A DNA stretch of 64,000 nucleotides from Actinoplanes octamycinicus (lineage in GTDB: Bacteria; Actinomycetota; Actinomycetes; Mycobacteriales; Micromonosporaceae), in the NCBI RefSeq assembly GCF_014205225.1, contig NZ_JACHNB010000001.1:8785501-8849500 (forward strand), read 5' to 3'. Of this stretch, positions 36,551 to 46,109 are shown one piece after another. The stretch's first letter is position 1, and each line of letters opens with the position of its first letter. The notes below the pieces were generated by a model that had not been told where the DNA came from, searched no databases, and worked only from the letters and a program-made list of their open reading frames with translations. Made by a program: the position numbers and the translations under genes.

Positions 36551-38308
36551 ATGGACTTGACGAGTGAGCGGGATCCGGCAGAGGGAAGTCACACCGAGGA
36601 CGGGGTGGTCGAGCACCCGGACTCGGCGGACTTCGGCCATGCCCGGGTGCTCCCGGCGGACCGGACCTGGTTCCAGCGCGCGGTCTTCTACGAGGTGCTG
36701 GTCCGGGCGTTCTACGACTCCGGTTCGGACGGTGGCGGCGACCTGCGCGGCCTGATCGAGCGGCTCGACTATCTGCAGTGGCTCGGCGTGGACTGCCTGT
36801 GGCTGCCGCCGTTCTACGACTCGCCGCTGCGCGACGGCGGCTACGACATCCGCGACTTCTACAAGGTGCTGCCCGAGTTCGGCACGGTCGAGGACTTCGT
36901 GGCGCTGCTCGACGCGGCCCACAAGCGCGGCATCCGGGTGATCACCGACCTGGTCATGAACCACACGTCCGACTCGCACCCGTGGTTCCAGGCGTCCCGG
37001 CACGACCCGGACGGGCCGTACGGCGACTTCTACGTCTGGAACGACACCAGCGAGAAGTACCAGGACGCGCGGATCATCTTCGTCGACACCGAGGAGTCGA
37101 ACTGGACGTTCGACCCGGTGCGGCGGCAGTTCTACTGGCACCGGTTCTTCTCCCACCAGCCGGATCTCAACTACGAGAACCCGAAGGTGCAGGAGGCCAT
37201 GCTGGACGTGCTCCGGTTCTGGCTGGACCTGGGCATCGACGGGTTCCGGCTGGACGCGGTGCCGTACCTCTTCGAGGAGGAGGGCACCAACTGCGAGAAC
37301 CTGCCGGCCACCCACGCGTTCCTGAAGCACTGCCGGAAGGTGATCGACGACGAGTTCCCCGGCCGGGTGCTGCTGGCCGAGGCGAACCAGTGGCCGGCCG
37401 ACGTGGTGGAGTACTTCGGCGACCCGAAGTCCGGCGGCGACGAGTGCCACATGGCGTTCCACTTCCCGCTGATGCCGCGCATCTTCATGGCGGTCCGGCG
37501 CGAGTCGCGCTTCCCGATCTCGGAGATCCTGGCCCAGACGCCGGCCATCCCGGAGAACTGTCAGTGGGGCATCTTCCTGCGCAACCACGACGAGCTGACG
37601 CTCGAGATGGTCACCGACGAAGAGCGCGACTACATGTACACCGAGTACGCCAAGGATCCGCGGATGAAGGCGAACGTCGGCATCCGCCGCCGGCTCGCCC
37701 CGCTGCTGGAGAACGACCGGAACCAGATCGAGCTGTTCACCGCCCTGCTGCTGTCGCTGCCCGGCTCGCCGGTGCTCTACTACGGCGACGAGATCGGGAT
37801 GGGCGACAACATCTGGCTCGGTGACCGGGACGGCGTGCGGACCCCGATGCAGTGGACACCGGACCGGAACGCCGGCTTCTCCACCGCCACCCCCGGGCGG
37901 CTCTACCTGCCGGTCAACCAGGATCCGGTGTACGGCTATCAAGCGGTCAACGTGGAAGCCCAGCGGGACAGTGCGACGTCCCTGCTGAACTGGACCCGGA
38001 CGATGCTGGCGGTGCGCCGCCGGCACGAGGCGTTCGCCGTCGGGACGTTCCGCGAGCTGGGCGGCTCCAACCCCTCGGTGCTGGCGTACCTGCGGGAGTA
38101 CGGCGACGACGTGGTGCTCTGCGTGAACAACCTGTCACGCTTCCCGCAGCCGATCGAACTCAACCTGCAGCACTGGAACGGGTACACCCCGGTGGAATTG
38201 ACCGGCCACGTGAACTTCCCGCGGATCGGTCAGCTGCCGTACCTTCTGACCCTTCCGGGACACGGCTTCTACTGGTTCCAGTTGTGCGGGTCTGAGGAGA
38301 AGCAATGA
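36551..38308 (+). CDS. treS: Trehalose synthase (maltose-trehalose isomerase)
   Basis: Interconverts trehalose and maltose by intramolecular transglucosylation; in this pathway it supplies maltose to the kinase encoded next. 585 residues, GH13_16. The barrel is complete: [16 protein letters not shown] [28 protein letters not shown] with the nucleophile Asp, [10 protein letters not shown] with the acid Glu, and [13 protein letters not shown] with the transition-state Asp. ATG 36551 follows the glgE stop by 11 bp. Its TGA overlaps the ATG of mak, so the two are translated together, as TreS and Mak form a complex in mycobacteria. Confidence 0.96.
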   Translation: MDLTSERDPAEGSHTEDGVVEHPDSADFGHARVLPADRTWFQRAVFYEVLVRAFYDSGSDGGGDLRGLIERLDYLQWLGVDCLWLPPFYDSPLRDGGYDIRDFYKVLPEFGTVEDFVALLDAAHKRGIRVITDLVMNHTSDSHPWFQASRHDPDGPYGDFYVWNDTSEKYQDARIIFVDTEESNWTFDPVRRQFYWHRFFSHQPDLNYENPKVQEAMLDVLRFWLDLGIDGFRLDAVPYLFEEEGTNCENLPATHAFLKHCRKVIDDEFPGRVLLAEANQWPADVVEYFGDPKSGGDECHMAFHFPLMPRIFMAVRRESRFPISEILAQTPAIPENCQWGIFLRNHDELTLEMVTDEERDYMYTEYAKDPRMKANVGIRRRLAPLLENDRNQIELFTALLLSLPGSPVLYYGDEIGMGDNIWLGDRDGVRTPMQWTPDRNAGFSTATPGRLYLPVNQDPVYGYQAVNVEAQRDSATSLLNWTRTMLAVRRRHEAFAVGTFRELGGSNPSVLAYLREYGDDVVLCVNNLSRFPQPIELNLQHWNGYTPVELTGHVNFPRIGQLPYLLTLPGHGFYWFQLCGSEEKQ

Positions 38309-39618
38309 CGCTGCCTTATGCCGAGTGGTTACCGAAACAACGCTGGTACGCGGGGCGCAGCCGGGTGCTCGCCTCGATCAAGGAGGCCTCGGCCACGCCG
38401 CTGGGCGAGGACCTCGAGCTGGTCCTGATCGACGTCGAGTACACCGACGGCAGCTCCGAGCGCTACCAGGTGATCGTCGCCCGGGGCTCCGAGCTGCTGC
38501 CGGAGTACGCCGCGGTGGCCACCATCGGGGTCGACGAGCAGGGGCGGACGGCGTACGACGCCCTCTACTCCACCGAGGCGGCGCGCCACCTGCTCCGCCT
38601 CGTCGACCGCTCGGAGCCGGTGGGCGACCTCACCTTCGAGAAGGAACCCGGGGTCGAGCTGCCCCTGGAGTCCTGGCCGCGGGTGTTCGACGCGGAGCAG
38701 AGCAACACCAGCGTGATCTTCGAGCAGGACGCGATCCTCAAGGTGTTCCGCCGGGTCACCTGCGGGATCAACCCGGACATCGAGCTGAACCGGGTGCTCG
38801 GCCGGGCGGAGAACCCGCACGTGGCGCGGCTGCTCGGCTCGTTCGAGACGGCCGACGACGCGGGACAGTGCTCGCTCGGGATGGTCACCGCGTACGCGGC
38901 GAACTCGGCCGAGGGCTGGGCGATGGCGACCGCGTCGGCCCGGGACCTGTTCGCCGACGCGGAGTTCCACGCCGACGAGGCCGGCGGGGACTTCCAGGGC
39001 GAGTCGTACCGGCTCGGCGAGGCGGTCGCGTCGGTGCACCTGACCCTCGCGGAGGAGCTGGGCGCCGGCCCGTCGCCGTTCCCGGTCGACGCGGTGCTGG
39101 CCCGGTTGCGCACCAACGCCAACGCGGTCCCCGAGCTGCAGCAGTACGTGCCGGCGATCACCGAGCGGTTCGAGTCGCTGACCGGCGAGCAGGTGACCGT
39201 CCAGCGGGTGCACGGCGACCTGCACCTCGGGCAGGTGCTGCGGACCCCGGAGGCCTGGCTGCTGATCGACTTCGAGGGCGAGCCGGGCCAGCCGCTGGAC
39301 GAGCGGCGGCTGCCCGACTCGCCGCTGCGCGACGTCGCCGGGGTGCTGCGCTCCTACGAGTACGCCGCCTACCAGCTGCTGGTGGACCAGGACGACGACG
39401 AGCACCTGGCGGCCCGCGCCCGGGAGTGGGTGGACCGCAACCGGGCCGCGTTCTGCGACGGGTACGCGCACGCCGCCGGGACCGACCCGCGGGCCCAGCA
39501 GGCGCTGCTGGCCGCGTACGAACTCGACAAGGCGGTCTACGAGGCCGCCTACGAAGCCCGACACCGTCCCGGATGGCTGCGGATCCCCCTGCGGTCCATC
39601 GCGCGGCTGGTCGGCTGA
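38305..39618 (+). CDS. mak: Maltokinase
   Basis: Phosphorylates maltose with ATP to maltose-1-phosphate, the GlgE substrate. The 437-residue protein has the N-terminal maltokinase cap ([13 protein letters not shown]) and the aminoglycoside-phosphotransferase-like fold. The catalytic segment is [12 protein letters not shown], followed by the metal-binding [10 protein letters not shown]. The four-base overlap with treS (ATGA) shows coupling. The downstream glgB start is 27 bp away. Length and motifs are normal for the family. Confidence 0.95.
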   Translation: MTLPYAEWLPKQRWYAGRSRVLASIKEASATPLGEDLELVLIDVEYTDGSSERYQVIVARGSELLPEYAAVATIGVDEQGRTAYDALYSTEAARHLLRLVDRSEPVGDLTFEKEPGVELPLESWPRVFDAEQSNTSVIFEQDAILKVFRRVTCGINPDIELNRVLGRAENPHVARLLGSFETADDAGQCSLGMVTAYAANSAEGWAMATASARDLFADAEFHADEAGGDFQGESYRLGEAVASVHLTLAEELGAGPSPFPVDAVLARLRTNANAVPELQQYVPAITERFESLTGEQVTVQRVHGDLHLGQVLRTPEAWLLIDFEGEPGQPLDERRLPDSPLRDVAGVLRSYEYAAYQLLVDQDDDEHLAARAREWVDRNRAAFCDGYAHAAGTDPRAQQALLAAYELDKAVYEAAYEARHRPGWLRIPLRSIARLVG

Positions 39619-39645
39619 CCCCTTTTCTCTCCAGAGGAAGCGAAG

Positions 39646-41796
39646 ATGATCGGGCACACCACCTCCAGGCTCGCCGCCGACCAGCGGGCCATGCACGCCG
39701 TGATCTCCGGCGACACCCACGACCCGCACGCCGTCCTGGGGGCCCACCCCAGCGGCGGGCACACCGTGATCCGGACCCTGCGCAAGGGCGCTTCCGCGGT
39801 GGCCGTCCTGCACGAGGGCGAACGCTACGAGATGACGCAGGTCCACCCGGACGGGATCTTCGCGGCCGAGCTGCCCGGGACGGTGCTCGACTACCGGCTG
39901 GACGTGGACGGCACGCCGTGCGACGACCCGTACCGTCATCTGCCCACCCTGGGCGAGCTGGACCTGCACCTGATCGGCGAGGGCCGGCACGAGAAGCTCT
40001 GGAAGGTGCTCGGCGCGCAGCCGCGCGGCGCGGGCGTGGCCTTCGCGGTGTGGGCGCCCAGCGCCCGCGGTGTCCAGGTGATCGGCGACTTCGCCGGCTG
40101 GGGACCGTACGACGGGTGGCCGATGCGGTCGCTCGGCTCCAGCGGCGTCTGGGAGCTGTACGTGCCGGCCGCGCACGTCGGCACCAAGTACAAGTTCAAG
40201 ATCCTCGGGCGGGACGGGGTCTGGCGGGAGCACGCCGACCCGCTCGCCCAGCACACCGAGGTGCCGCCGGCCACCGCGTCGGTGGTCTACCAGTCCTCCT
40301 ACCAGTGGCACGACGAGCAGTGGATGCGCTCGCGGGCCGGCAAGGCCTGGCACCAGGAGCCGGTCAGCTGCTACGAGGTGCACCTGGGCTCGTGGCGGCC
40401 GGGGCTGAACTATCTCGAACTGGCGGAGCAACTCGTCGACTACGTCGTCGAGACGGGCTTCACCCACGTCGAGCTGATGCCGGTGATGGAGCACCCGTTC
40501 GGCGGCTCCTGGGGTTACCAGGTCACCGGGTACTTCGCGCCGACGTCTCGCTTCGGAAACCCGGACGAGTTCCGGCATCTGGTGGACAAACTGCACCAGG
40601 CCGGGATCGGCGTGATCCTGGACTGGGTGCCGGCCCACTTCCCCAAGGACGAGTGGGCGCTGGCCCGATTCGACGGCACCCCGCTCTACGAGCACGGCGA
40701 CTGGCGGCGCGGCGAGCACCCGGACTGGGGCACCTACGTCTTCGACTTCGGGCGCAAGGAGGTCCGCAACTTCCTGGTCGCCAACGCGCTCTACTGGTGC
40801 GAGGAGTTCCACGCCGACGGGCTCCGGGTCGACGCCGTCGCGTCGATGCTCTACCTGGACTACTCCCGCAAGGACGGCGAGTGGACGCCGAACCAGTACG
40901 GCGGCCGGGAGAACCTGGACGCGATCAGCTTCCTGCAGGAGATGAACGCGACCGTCTACAAGAACCACCCCGGCGTGGTCACCATCGCCGAGGAGTCCAC
41001 CGCGTGGCCCGGCGTCACCCGGCCCACCCATCTCGGCGGGCTCGGCTTCGGCTTCAAATGGAACATGGGCTGGATGAACGACACCCTGGCCTACATGGTC
41101 AAGGAGCCGATCCACCGGCAGTGGCACCACCACCAGATGACCTTCGCGACCGTCTACGCGTGGAGCGAGAACTACGTCCTGCCGATCAGCCACGACGAGG
41201 TGGTGCACGGCAAGGGCTCGCTGACCGGCAAGATGCCCGGCGACCTGTGGCAGAAACTCGCCAACACCCGGGCGCTGCTCGGCTTCATGTGGGCCTTCAC
41301 CGGCAAGCAGCTGCTCTTCATGGGCGCCGAGATGGGCGACCTGCGGGAGTGGAGCGAGGAACGCGGGCTGGACTGGGCGCTGCTCGACGACCCGCAGTTC
41401 GGCGGGATCAAGAGCCTGGTCACCGACCTGAACCGGGTCTACAAGGAGACCCCGGCGATCTGGACGCAGGACACCAACGCGTCCGGCTTCCGCTGGATCA
41501 CCAGTGACGACTCGCAGCACAACACGTTCTCGTTCGTCCGCTTCGCGCCGAACGGCGACACCCTCGCGTGCATCGTCAACTTCGCCGCGGTCCCGCACGA
41601 GAACTACCGGATCGGCCTGCCCAAACCGGGCCGCTGGTTGGAGGTCGTCAACACCGACAGCGAACTCTACGGCGGGTCCGGCGTCGGCAACATGGGCGCT
41701 GTCCAGGCCGAGGACCTGCCCTGGCACGGCTTCGACCACTCGGCCGCGCTCCGGGTGCCGCCGCTCGGCGCCCTCTGGCTCAAACTGGAGAGCTGA
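39646..41796 (+). CDS. glgB: 1,4-alpha-glucan branching enzyme
   Basis: Introduces alpha-1,6 branches into the glucan made by GlgE. 716 residues, GH13_9. Two N-terminal beta domains (including CBM48, [18 protein letters not shown]) precede the barrel. Active-site segments are [15 protein letters not shown] with the nucleophile Asp, [11 protein letters not shown] with the Glu, and [15 protein letters not shown] with the His-Asp pair. Lone member of the family in the window. ATG 39646 follows AGAGGAAG. It ends the four-gene pathway operon. Confidence 0.96.
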   Translation: MIGHTTSRLAADQRAMHAVISGDTHDPHAVLGAHPSGGHTVIRTLRKGASAVAVLHEGERYEMTQVHPDGIFAAELPGTVLDYRLDVDGTPCDDPYRHLPTLGELDLHLIGEGRHEKLWKVLGAQPRGAGVAFAVWAPSARGVQVIGDFAGWGPYDGWPMRSLGSSGVWELYVPAAHVGTKYKFKILGRDGVWREHADPLAQHTEVPPATASVVYQSSYQWHDEQWMRSRAGKAWHQEPVSCYEVHLGSWRPGLNYLELAEQLVDYVVETGFTHVELMPVMEHPFGGSWGYQVTGYFAPTSRFGNPDEFRHLVDKLHQAGIGVILDWVPAHFPKDEWALARFDGTPLYEHGDWRRGEHPDWGTYVFDFGRKEVRNFLVANALYWCEEFHADGLRVDAVASMLYLDYSRKDGEWTPNQYGGRENLDAISFLQEMNATVYKNHPGVVTIAEESTAWPGVTRPTHLGGLGFGFKWNMGWMNDTLAYMVKEPIHRQWHHHQMTFATVYAWSENYVLPISHDEVVHGKGSLTGKMPGDLWQKLANTRALLGFMWAFTGKQLLFMGAEMGDLREWSEERGLDWALLDDPQFGGIKSLVTDLNRVYKETPAIWTQDTNASGFRWITSDDSQHNTFSFVRFAPNGDTLACIVNFAAVPHENYRIGLPKPGRWLEVVNTDSELYGGSGVGNMGAVQAEDLPWHGFDHSAALRVPPLGALWLKLES

Positions 41797-41842
41797 GCCC
41801 TCGCGGGGGACGGGCTGCCGCCCGTCCCCCATCATTGATCGG

Positions 41843-43006
41843 GTGCGATTGTCCCCGGTCCAGCGCCGCTTGCTGTCCTTCGGCGTACGCGAATGGGCCG
41901 CCACGCCCACTCACCCCGGCGCCCACCTCGTCGCCGCCCCGGCGCCGTCTCCCGGAGCCCCGACGCCCCCGGCGCTGTCTCCCGGGTCCGCGCCGGGCCC
42001 GGCACTGTCCCTCGGATCCACGGCGGGCCCGGCACCATCCCTCGGACCCGCGGCGGTCCCGCCACTGTCCCTCGACGAGCTCCCGGCCTGGTGCCGGCGG
42101 GTCGCCGACGCGCTCGACGCCGACGCCGCCCTGAGCCGGGCAGACCTGGAGCGCGCCCTGCTCGCCACGGAGCTGGCCTTCGCGAGCAGCACCCTCGGCC
42201 ACGCCGCCCGGTGGCCACACACCACCGGATTCCCGGACCGCGACGCCATCACCGTCCTCCGCGCGATCCAGGAGCAGTTCCGGCACGACACTCCCCCGGC
42301 CGTCTACGAACCGGCCTGGACCCCGATGCTCGACGCTGAGGACCGAGCGATCTGGGACCGGCTCGACACCCGGTTCGGGGTGCGCCTCAGCACGAGCCCT
42401 CGCCGATGGCCCGGCAGCACCGAGCCGGACCCCTCGGTCACCTTCGACCTGTCCTCGATCATCGCCGCGCCGGCCTGGTCGCAGCAGCCGGGGCCGCCCC
42501 CGGCCGCCGTCCCGACCCCTGTCCCGCCCCCAGCCGCCACCACCGCCCGAACCGCCGCCACGGTGCCGGCCGCTGTCCCGCCCCCAGCCGCCGCCACGGC
42601 CCCGACCGCGGCCTCGCCCCCGACCGCTCTCCCGGCCCCGACCGCTGTCGCGGCCGCTGTCCCGGTCCCGGCCGCTGCGGCGCTGAGTGCGCGGATCGAC
42701 GCGCTCAACGCGATGGCCCTGCTCGCCTTCGCCGAGGCGGTCCCGGACGGCGGCCGGCTGGCCGTCCTCGACTGGCAGCACCAGAGCTACTGGTTCCGGC
42801 CCGACCTGCAGGTGCGCCGAGGCGACCCGTGGCCGCTGAGCGTCTTCCCGGACGGCGACTACTACATCTTCCTCACCGAGGACCTCACCGCCGGCACCTT
42901 CGGCCACCCGTGGGAACAGACCCTCTGCGTTTTCGGCGAGCCGCTGATGACCACCCTGGTCCCGCTCCTGACCGGCTGGCTCCCGATCATCCGGGACCAC
43001 CGCTGA
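41843..43006 (+). CDS. DUF2716-type protein with long Pro/Ala/Thr-rich insert
   Basis: A 387-residue protein. The C-terminal 110 residues (AVLDWQHQSYWFRPDLQV, SVFPDGDYYIFLTEDL, GTFGHPWEQTLCVFGE) match the DUF2716 pattern as I remember it, and the first part of that domain may be the WDRLDTRFGVRLSTSPRRW region. The two are separated by about 85 residues of Pro/Ala/Thr repeats. Another Pro-rich stretch is at 30-70. GTG 41843 lacks a clear ribosome site. Its last 20 bp overlap the convergent DUF4240 gene. Function unknown. Confidence 0.75.
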   Translation: MRLSPVQRRLLSFGVREWAATPTHPGAHLVAAPAPSPGAPTPPALSPGSAPGPALSLGSTAGPAPSLGPAAVPPLSLDELPAWCRRVADALDADAALSRADLERALLATELAFASSTLGHAARWPHTTGFPDRDAITVLRAIQEQFRHDTPPAVYEPAWTPMLDAEDRAIWDRLDTRFGVRLSTSPRRWPGSTEPDPSVTFDLSSIIAAPAWSQQPGPPPAAVPTPVPPPAATTARTAATVPAAVPPPAAATAPTAASPPTALPAPTAVAAAVPVPAAAALSARIDALNAMALLAFAEAVPDGGRLAVLDWQHQSYWFRPDLQVRRGDPWPLSVFPDGDYYIFLTEDLTAGTFGHPWEQTLCVFGEPLMTTLVPLLTGWLPIIRDHR

Positions 43007-43535
43007 CCCGCCCGAACAACCCGGCCAGCCGTGGGTAGCTGCGTGGCCGGCTCCAGTCCGGCGTCCGCGGGTCGCACCGGATCCAGAAGCCCCGTCTCTC
43101 GAGCGCCTCGTCGAACACCTCGTCGTCGCCCGGATAGGCCGCCCGCGCGACGTAGGCGAGCGCCTCCCACCACGGCCACTCCTCGTCGGCCCAGTCGCGC
43201 CTCGGCCTGGTCAGGCGGTGCACCGAGGGCAGCGTGGCCAGCGCGTCCGGATCGGCGGCCACCCGCTCGAACGCCTCGCGGCCCTGACCGATCAGCCAAC
43301 ACTGGAAATACCAGAAGCCGTCGGTCGAGCAGCCGTCCAGGAGCACGTCGGCGGCGCCCCACACCGCGGCGTTGTCGATCCGGTCGCGGCACTCCTGCAG
43401 GCGCATCTCGAAGTCCTCGATGTGCGTGCGGTCGAGCCTGCTCAGCACGCTGACCAGCCAGTCCTCCCGCCCGGCGAGGGTGTCCCGGGCACGGCCGCTG
43501 CGCTCGACCAGCCGCCAGAATCCGTCGATGTCCAC
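42987..43535 (-). CDS. DUF4240 domain protein
   Basis: A 182-residue soluble protein starting VDIDGFWRLVERSG, the FW motif that opens DUF4240. LLDGCSTDGFWYFQCWLIGQG, then ERVAADPDAL and EALAYVARAAY continue the family pattern. Rich in Trp and acidic residues. GTG 43535 was preferred over an upstream codon because GGTGGGAT precedes it and the domain begins there. It overlaps the 3' end of the DUF2716 gene by 20 bp. Both families are of unknown function and often linked to immunity or toxin neighbourhoods, which I do not see here. Confidence 0.78.
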   Translation of the reverse strand: MDIDGFWRLVERSGRARDTLAGREDWLVSVLSRLDRTHIEDFEMRLQECRDRIDNAAVWGAADVLLDGCSTDGFWYFQCWLIGQGREAFERVAADPDALATLPSVHRLTRPRRDWADEEWPWWEALAYVARAAYPGDDEVFDEALERRGFWIRCDPRTPDWSRPRSYPRLAGLFGRVSGGPG

Positions 43536-43614
43536 GCCGCAGATCCCACCACCGGGGTACGACACTTTCCCGCCCCCGCCGCCCGACCGCGGAAACTCGC
43601 GGGAGAATCGCCGG

Positions 43615-44160
43615 TCAGCCCGGGTCGCGGGCCAGCCACTCCGGGGCGAGGATGCCGAAGAGGAGGTCGTCGGTCCACTCGCCCTTGATGAAGGTCTGCT
43701 GCCGCAGCAGGCCCTCCCGGGTGAAGCCGAGCCGCTCCATCAGCGCCGCCGACGGGGCGTTGCGCGCGTCGCACTCGCCCATCACGCGGTGCAGCCCCTG
43801 CAGGCGGAACAAGCGGTCCAGCACGGCGCTCACGGCCTCGGTCGCCAGACCCATCTTCTGGTACGCCGGAGCGAGCGTGAACCCGATCTCGGCCTGCCGC
43901 AGATTGTCGTGCAGCCGCACCGCCACGTCTCCGATCAGGACGCGGTCGGCGGTGTGCTCGATCGCGTACTGGAACCAGCCCGGCTGGTCGGGTGAGCTGG
44001 CCGCGAAGTTGCGCACCGCGGTCTCCGCCTTGTCCAGCGGGAACGGCGCGTCCCACGACTGATAGCGCGCGACCTCCGGATCCGACCGGTACTCCGCCAG
44101 CGTCGCCGCGTCCGTCGCCCGGAACCTCCGCAGGATCAACCGCTCCGTCGCCATCAGCAT
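43615..44160 (-). CDS. GNAT acetyltransferase, RimJ/RimL type
   Basis: A 181-residue acetyl-CoA-dependent N-acetyltransferase. It opens with TERLILRRFRATDAATLAEYRSD-like sequence, has IGDVAVRLHDNLRQAEIGFTL (strands 3-4), the coenzyme-A loop PAYQKMGLATEAVSAVL (Q/R-x-x-G-x-A variant), and CDARNAPSAALMERLGF near the end, all RimJ/RimL features. ATG 44160 or 44154 could be the start. It is divergent from the YjbR gene, with 41 bp between start codons that must hold both promoters. Substrate unknown. Confidence 0.9.
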   Translation of the reverse strand: MLMATERLILRRFRATDAATLAEYRSDPEVARYQSWDAPFPLDKAETAVRNFAASSPDQPGWFQYAIEHTADRVLIGDVAVRLHDNLRQAEIGFTLAPAYQKMGLATEAVSAVLDRLFRLQGLHRVMGECDARNAPSAALMERLGFTREGLLRQQTFIKGEWTDDLLFGILAPEWLARDPG

Positions 44161-44201
44161 CCGACGAGAATATGTCAGACGCCCGGAGCACAATCCCGGA
44201 T

Positions 44202-44576
44202 ATGAGCGAGCGGGTGCGCGAGGTCTGTCTGGCCCTGCCGGAGGTCGAGGAGCGGCTCAGTCATGGGGCGCCGGGCTTCTTCGTGCGGGGCCGGAGACAG
44301 TTCGTCATGCTGTGGCCGGAGGGTCACCACGACAACCAGTTCCCCCATCTCTGGTGCGCCGCGCCACCGGGCGCGCAGGAGGAGCTGGTCGCCGAGGACC
44401 CGGCCCGGTTCTTCCGACCACCCTATGTGGGCCACCGCGGCTGGCTCGGCGTCCGCCTCGACCGGGATCCGGACTGGTCGGAGGTCGCCGAGCTGTGCAC
44501 CGACGCCTACCGCGTGATCGCGCCGAAGACGCTGGTCGCCCGCCTCGACTCCGGCGACGGGGAGGCGCCCGGCTGA
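44202..44576 (+). CDS. MmcQ/YjbR family protein
   Basis: A 124-residue protein of the CyaY-like YjbR fold. MSERVREVCLALPEVEERLSHG at the start, FVRGRRQFVMLW, and the C-terminal YVGHRGWLGVRLDRDPDWSEV and YRVIAPKTLVARL are the family pattern. Some members are DNA-binding; the role is unknown. It is divergent from the acetyltransferase gene. Repeats fill the 555 bp downstream. Confidence 0.88.
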   Translation: MSERVREVCLALPEVEERLSHGAPGFFVRGRRQFVMLWPEGHHDNQFPHLWCAAPPGAQEELVAEDPARFFRPPYVGHRGWLGVRLDRDPDWSEVAELCTDAYRVIAPKTLVARLDSGDGEAPG

Positions 44577-45131
44577 TCCGATGACTCCGGTGGGCCGAGC
44601 GTCAGGCGGCGCGGGCCGACGGTGCGCTGAGCCGCCCGCCGCTGGGCAGCGCGGGCCGTGCGATGGGCAGCGCGGGCCGTGCGATGGGCAGCGCGAGAGG
44701 GGGTGTTGGCCGCCGGCGGACCCGCACGACACGCGCAGCGGTCGTGAGCGGGCCGGGACATCGCGTGCCGGCTGCCACGGGGCTGCCAGTCGTACCGGAA
44801 AAGATCCGGAAGGCGCGGGAGGCATCGCGGCAGCGAGGATGGTTGTCGCCCGCCGGGCGGAAAGGCAACGGCGGGCGGTGATCGGTGAGGTTGAGGCGGA
44901 CCGTCGCGGTCCGGCGCGAGGTGAGGCCGGGGCCGACAGCGCTTCCCGGTACGACGAGCCTCGCGACCCGTCGTGCCGAAAAGGCTCGTCGTGCCGAGAA
45001 GACTCGTCGTGCCGAGAAGACTCGTCGTGCCGAGAAGACTCGTCGTGCCGAGAAGACTCGTCGTGCCGAGAAGACTCGTCGTGCCGAGAAGACTCGTCGT
45101 GCCGAGAAGACTCGTCGTGCCGAGAAAGGGG
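44577..45131. other. Repeat-filled intergenic interval with duplicated element (copy B)
   Basis: Between the convergent YjbR and PP2C genes. 44640-44695 has a 21-bp tandem (GGGCAGCGCGGGCCGTGCGAT, 2.5 copies written here as period 21). 44715-44862 is homologous to 21924-22078 (copy A). 44969-45130 is an 18-bp tandem array. No gene is supported. Confidence 0.75.
44969..45130. repeat. Nine tandem 18-bp repeats abutting the PP2C stop codon
   Basis: CGTCGTGCCGAGAAGACT starts at 44969, then every 18 bp to 45113; the first and last copies are slightly altered. Minus-strand units read CTCGGCACGACGAGTCTT, a 4-bp stem plus a T-rich tail, repeated. The array ends one base before the TAG of the phosphatase gene, so it forms its 3' untranslated region. 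Confidence 0.95.
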
Positions 45132-45851
45132 CTAGATCTCGATCACGTCGGCGATGATGACCGTGACGTTGTCCGGGGCGCCGTTCTCCAGCGTCCGATT
45201 GACCAGCTCGGCGGCACACGTCCGGCGATCCGGGTTGTCGCGCAGGGTCTGGGCGATCACCGCGTCCTCCACGTAATCGGACAGGCCGTCGCTGCAGAGC
45301 AGGTAACGGTCGCCGACGCGGGCCGGGATCATCCGGCCGGCCGGGCGGAACGGGCCGCCCTGCACCGCCTGGGTGACCAGCGCCCGCTGCGGGTGCCGGC
45401 GGGCGTCGTCCGGGGTCAGCACACCCTGGTCGACCAGCGCCTGGACGTAGGTGTCATCCCGGGTGAGCTGCTGGAACTCGCCGTCGCGGAGCAGGTAGCA
45501 GCGGGAGTCGCCGACGTTGAGCGCGGCCAGCCGGTCGCCGGAGAGCAGCAGCGCGGTCACCGTGGTGCCCATGCCGTCGCGGGCGTCGTCGTCGGCGACG
45601 GCCTTCTCGATCTGCTTGTTCGCCAGCTGCAGCGCCTCGATCAGATCCTGCAGCGGCTCCCCCGTGTCGGGTTTGTGGTCCACCTCGCCGAGCGTCTGCA
45701 CCAGAATGTCGCTCGCGAGCTCTCCGGCGGGCAACCCGCCCATGCCATCCGCGACCACGAAGAGGCGATTGCCGACGAAAACCGCGTCCTCGTTGTTGGA
45801 CCGGACCAGGCCCTGATCAGTGGCGGCGACCGCCCGGACAGCAAGCGTCAT
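45132..45851 (-). CDS. PP2C-family Ser/Thr protein phosphatase
   Basis: A 239-residue cytoplasmic phosphatase of the PstP/PrpC type that reverses Ser/Thr kinase signalling. Motifs: DQGLVRSNNED with Glu21-Asp22, VVADGMGG with metal ligand Asp35, GTTVTALLL, LNVGDSRCYLLRDG, YLLCSDGLSDYV, and GAPDNVTVIIADV with the last Asp. It has no membrane helix or extra domain. A membrane Ser/Thr kinase lies 2.7 kb away. Tandem 18-bp repeats begin right after its stop. ATG 45851. Confidence 0.95.
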   Translation of the reverse strand: MTLAVRAVAATDQGLVRSNNEDAVFVGNRLFVVADGMGGLPAGELASDILVQTLGEVDHKPDTGEPLQDLIEALQLANKQIEKAVADDDARDGMGTTVTALLLSGDRLAALNVGDSRCYLLRDGEFQQLTRDDTYVQALVDQGVLTPDDARRHPQRALVTQAVQGGPFRPAGRMIPARVGDRYLLCSDGLSDYVEDAVIAQTLRDNPDRRTCAAELVNRTLENGAPDNVTVIIADVIEI

Positions 45852-46109
45852 GTAGCAAGAGTGCCAAAGGCCAGTTGGGTTGTCTCTAGTACCCCCATAC
45901 CTACCTTTCGTGGCGCCCGACCGGTCCGACCTTTTCGCAGCTCAGCACGGCTGTCGCGGGCGTACCGCAGGCGGTGGCCGGGCGAGGCGGTTACTGGCCG
46001 GATTCGGCCAGCCAGGTGACACCTGGCGGTGGTACCGCTGGTGATCATGACGGCGTATCCCTGCGGGGCGACGCGACAAGCGCCGGTGGCCTCGGTAACA
46101 ATCGTCGGC

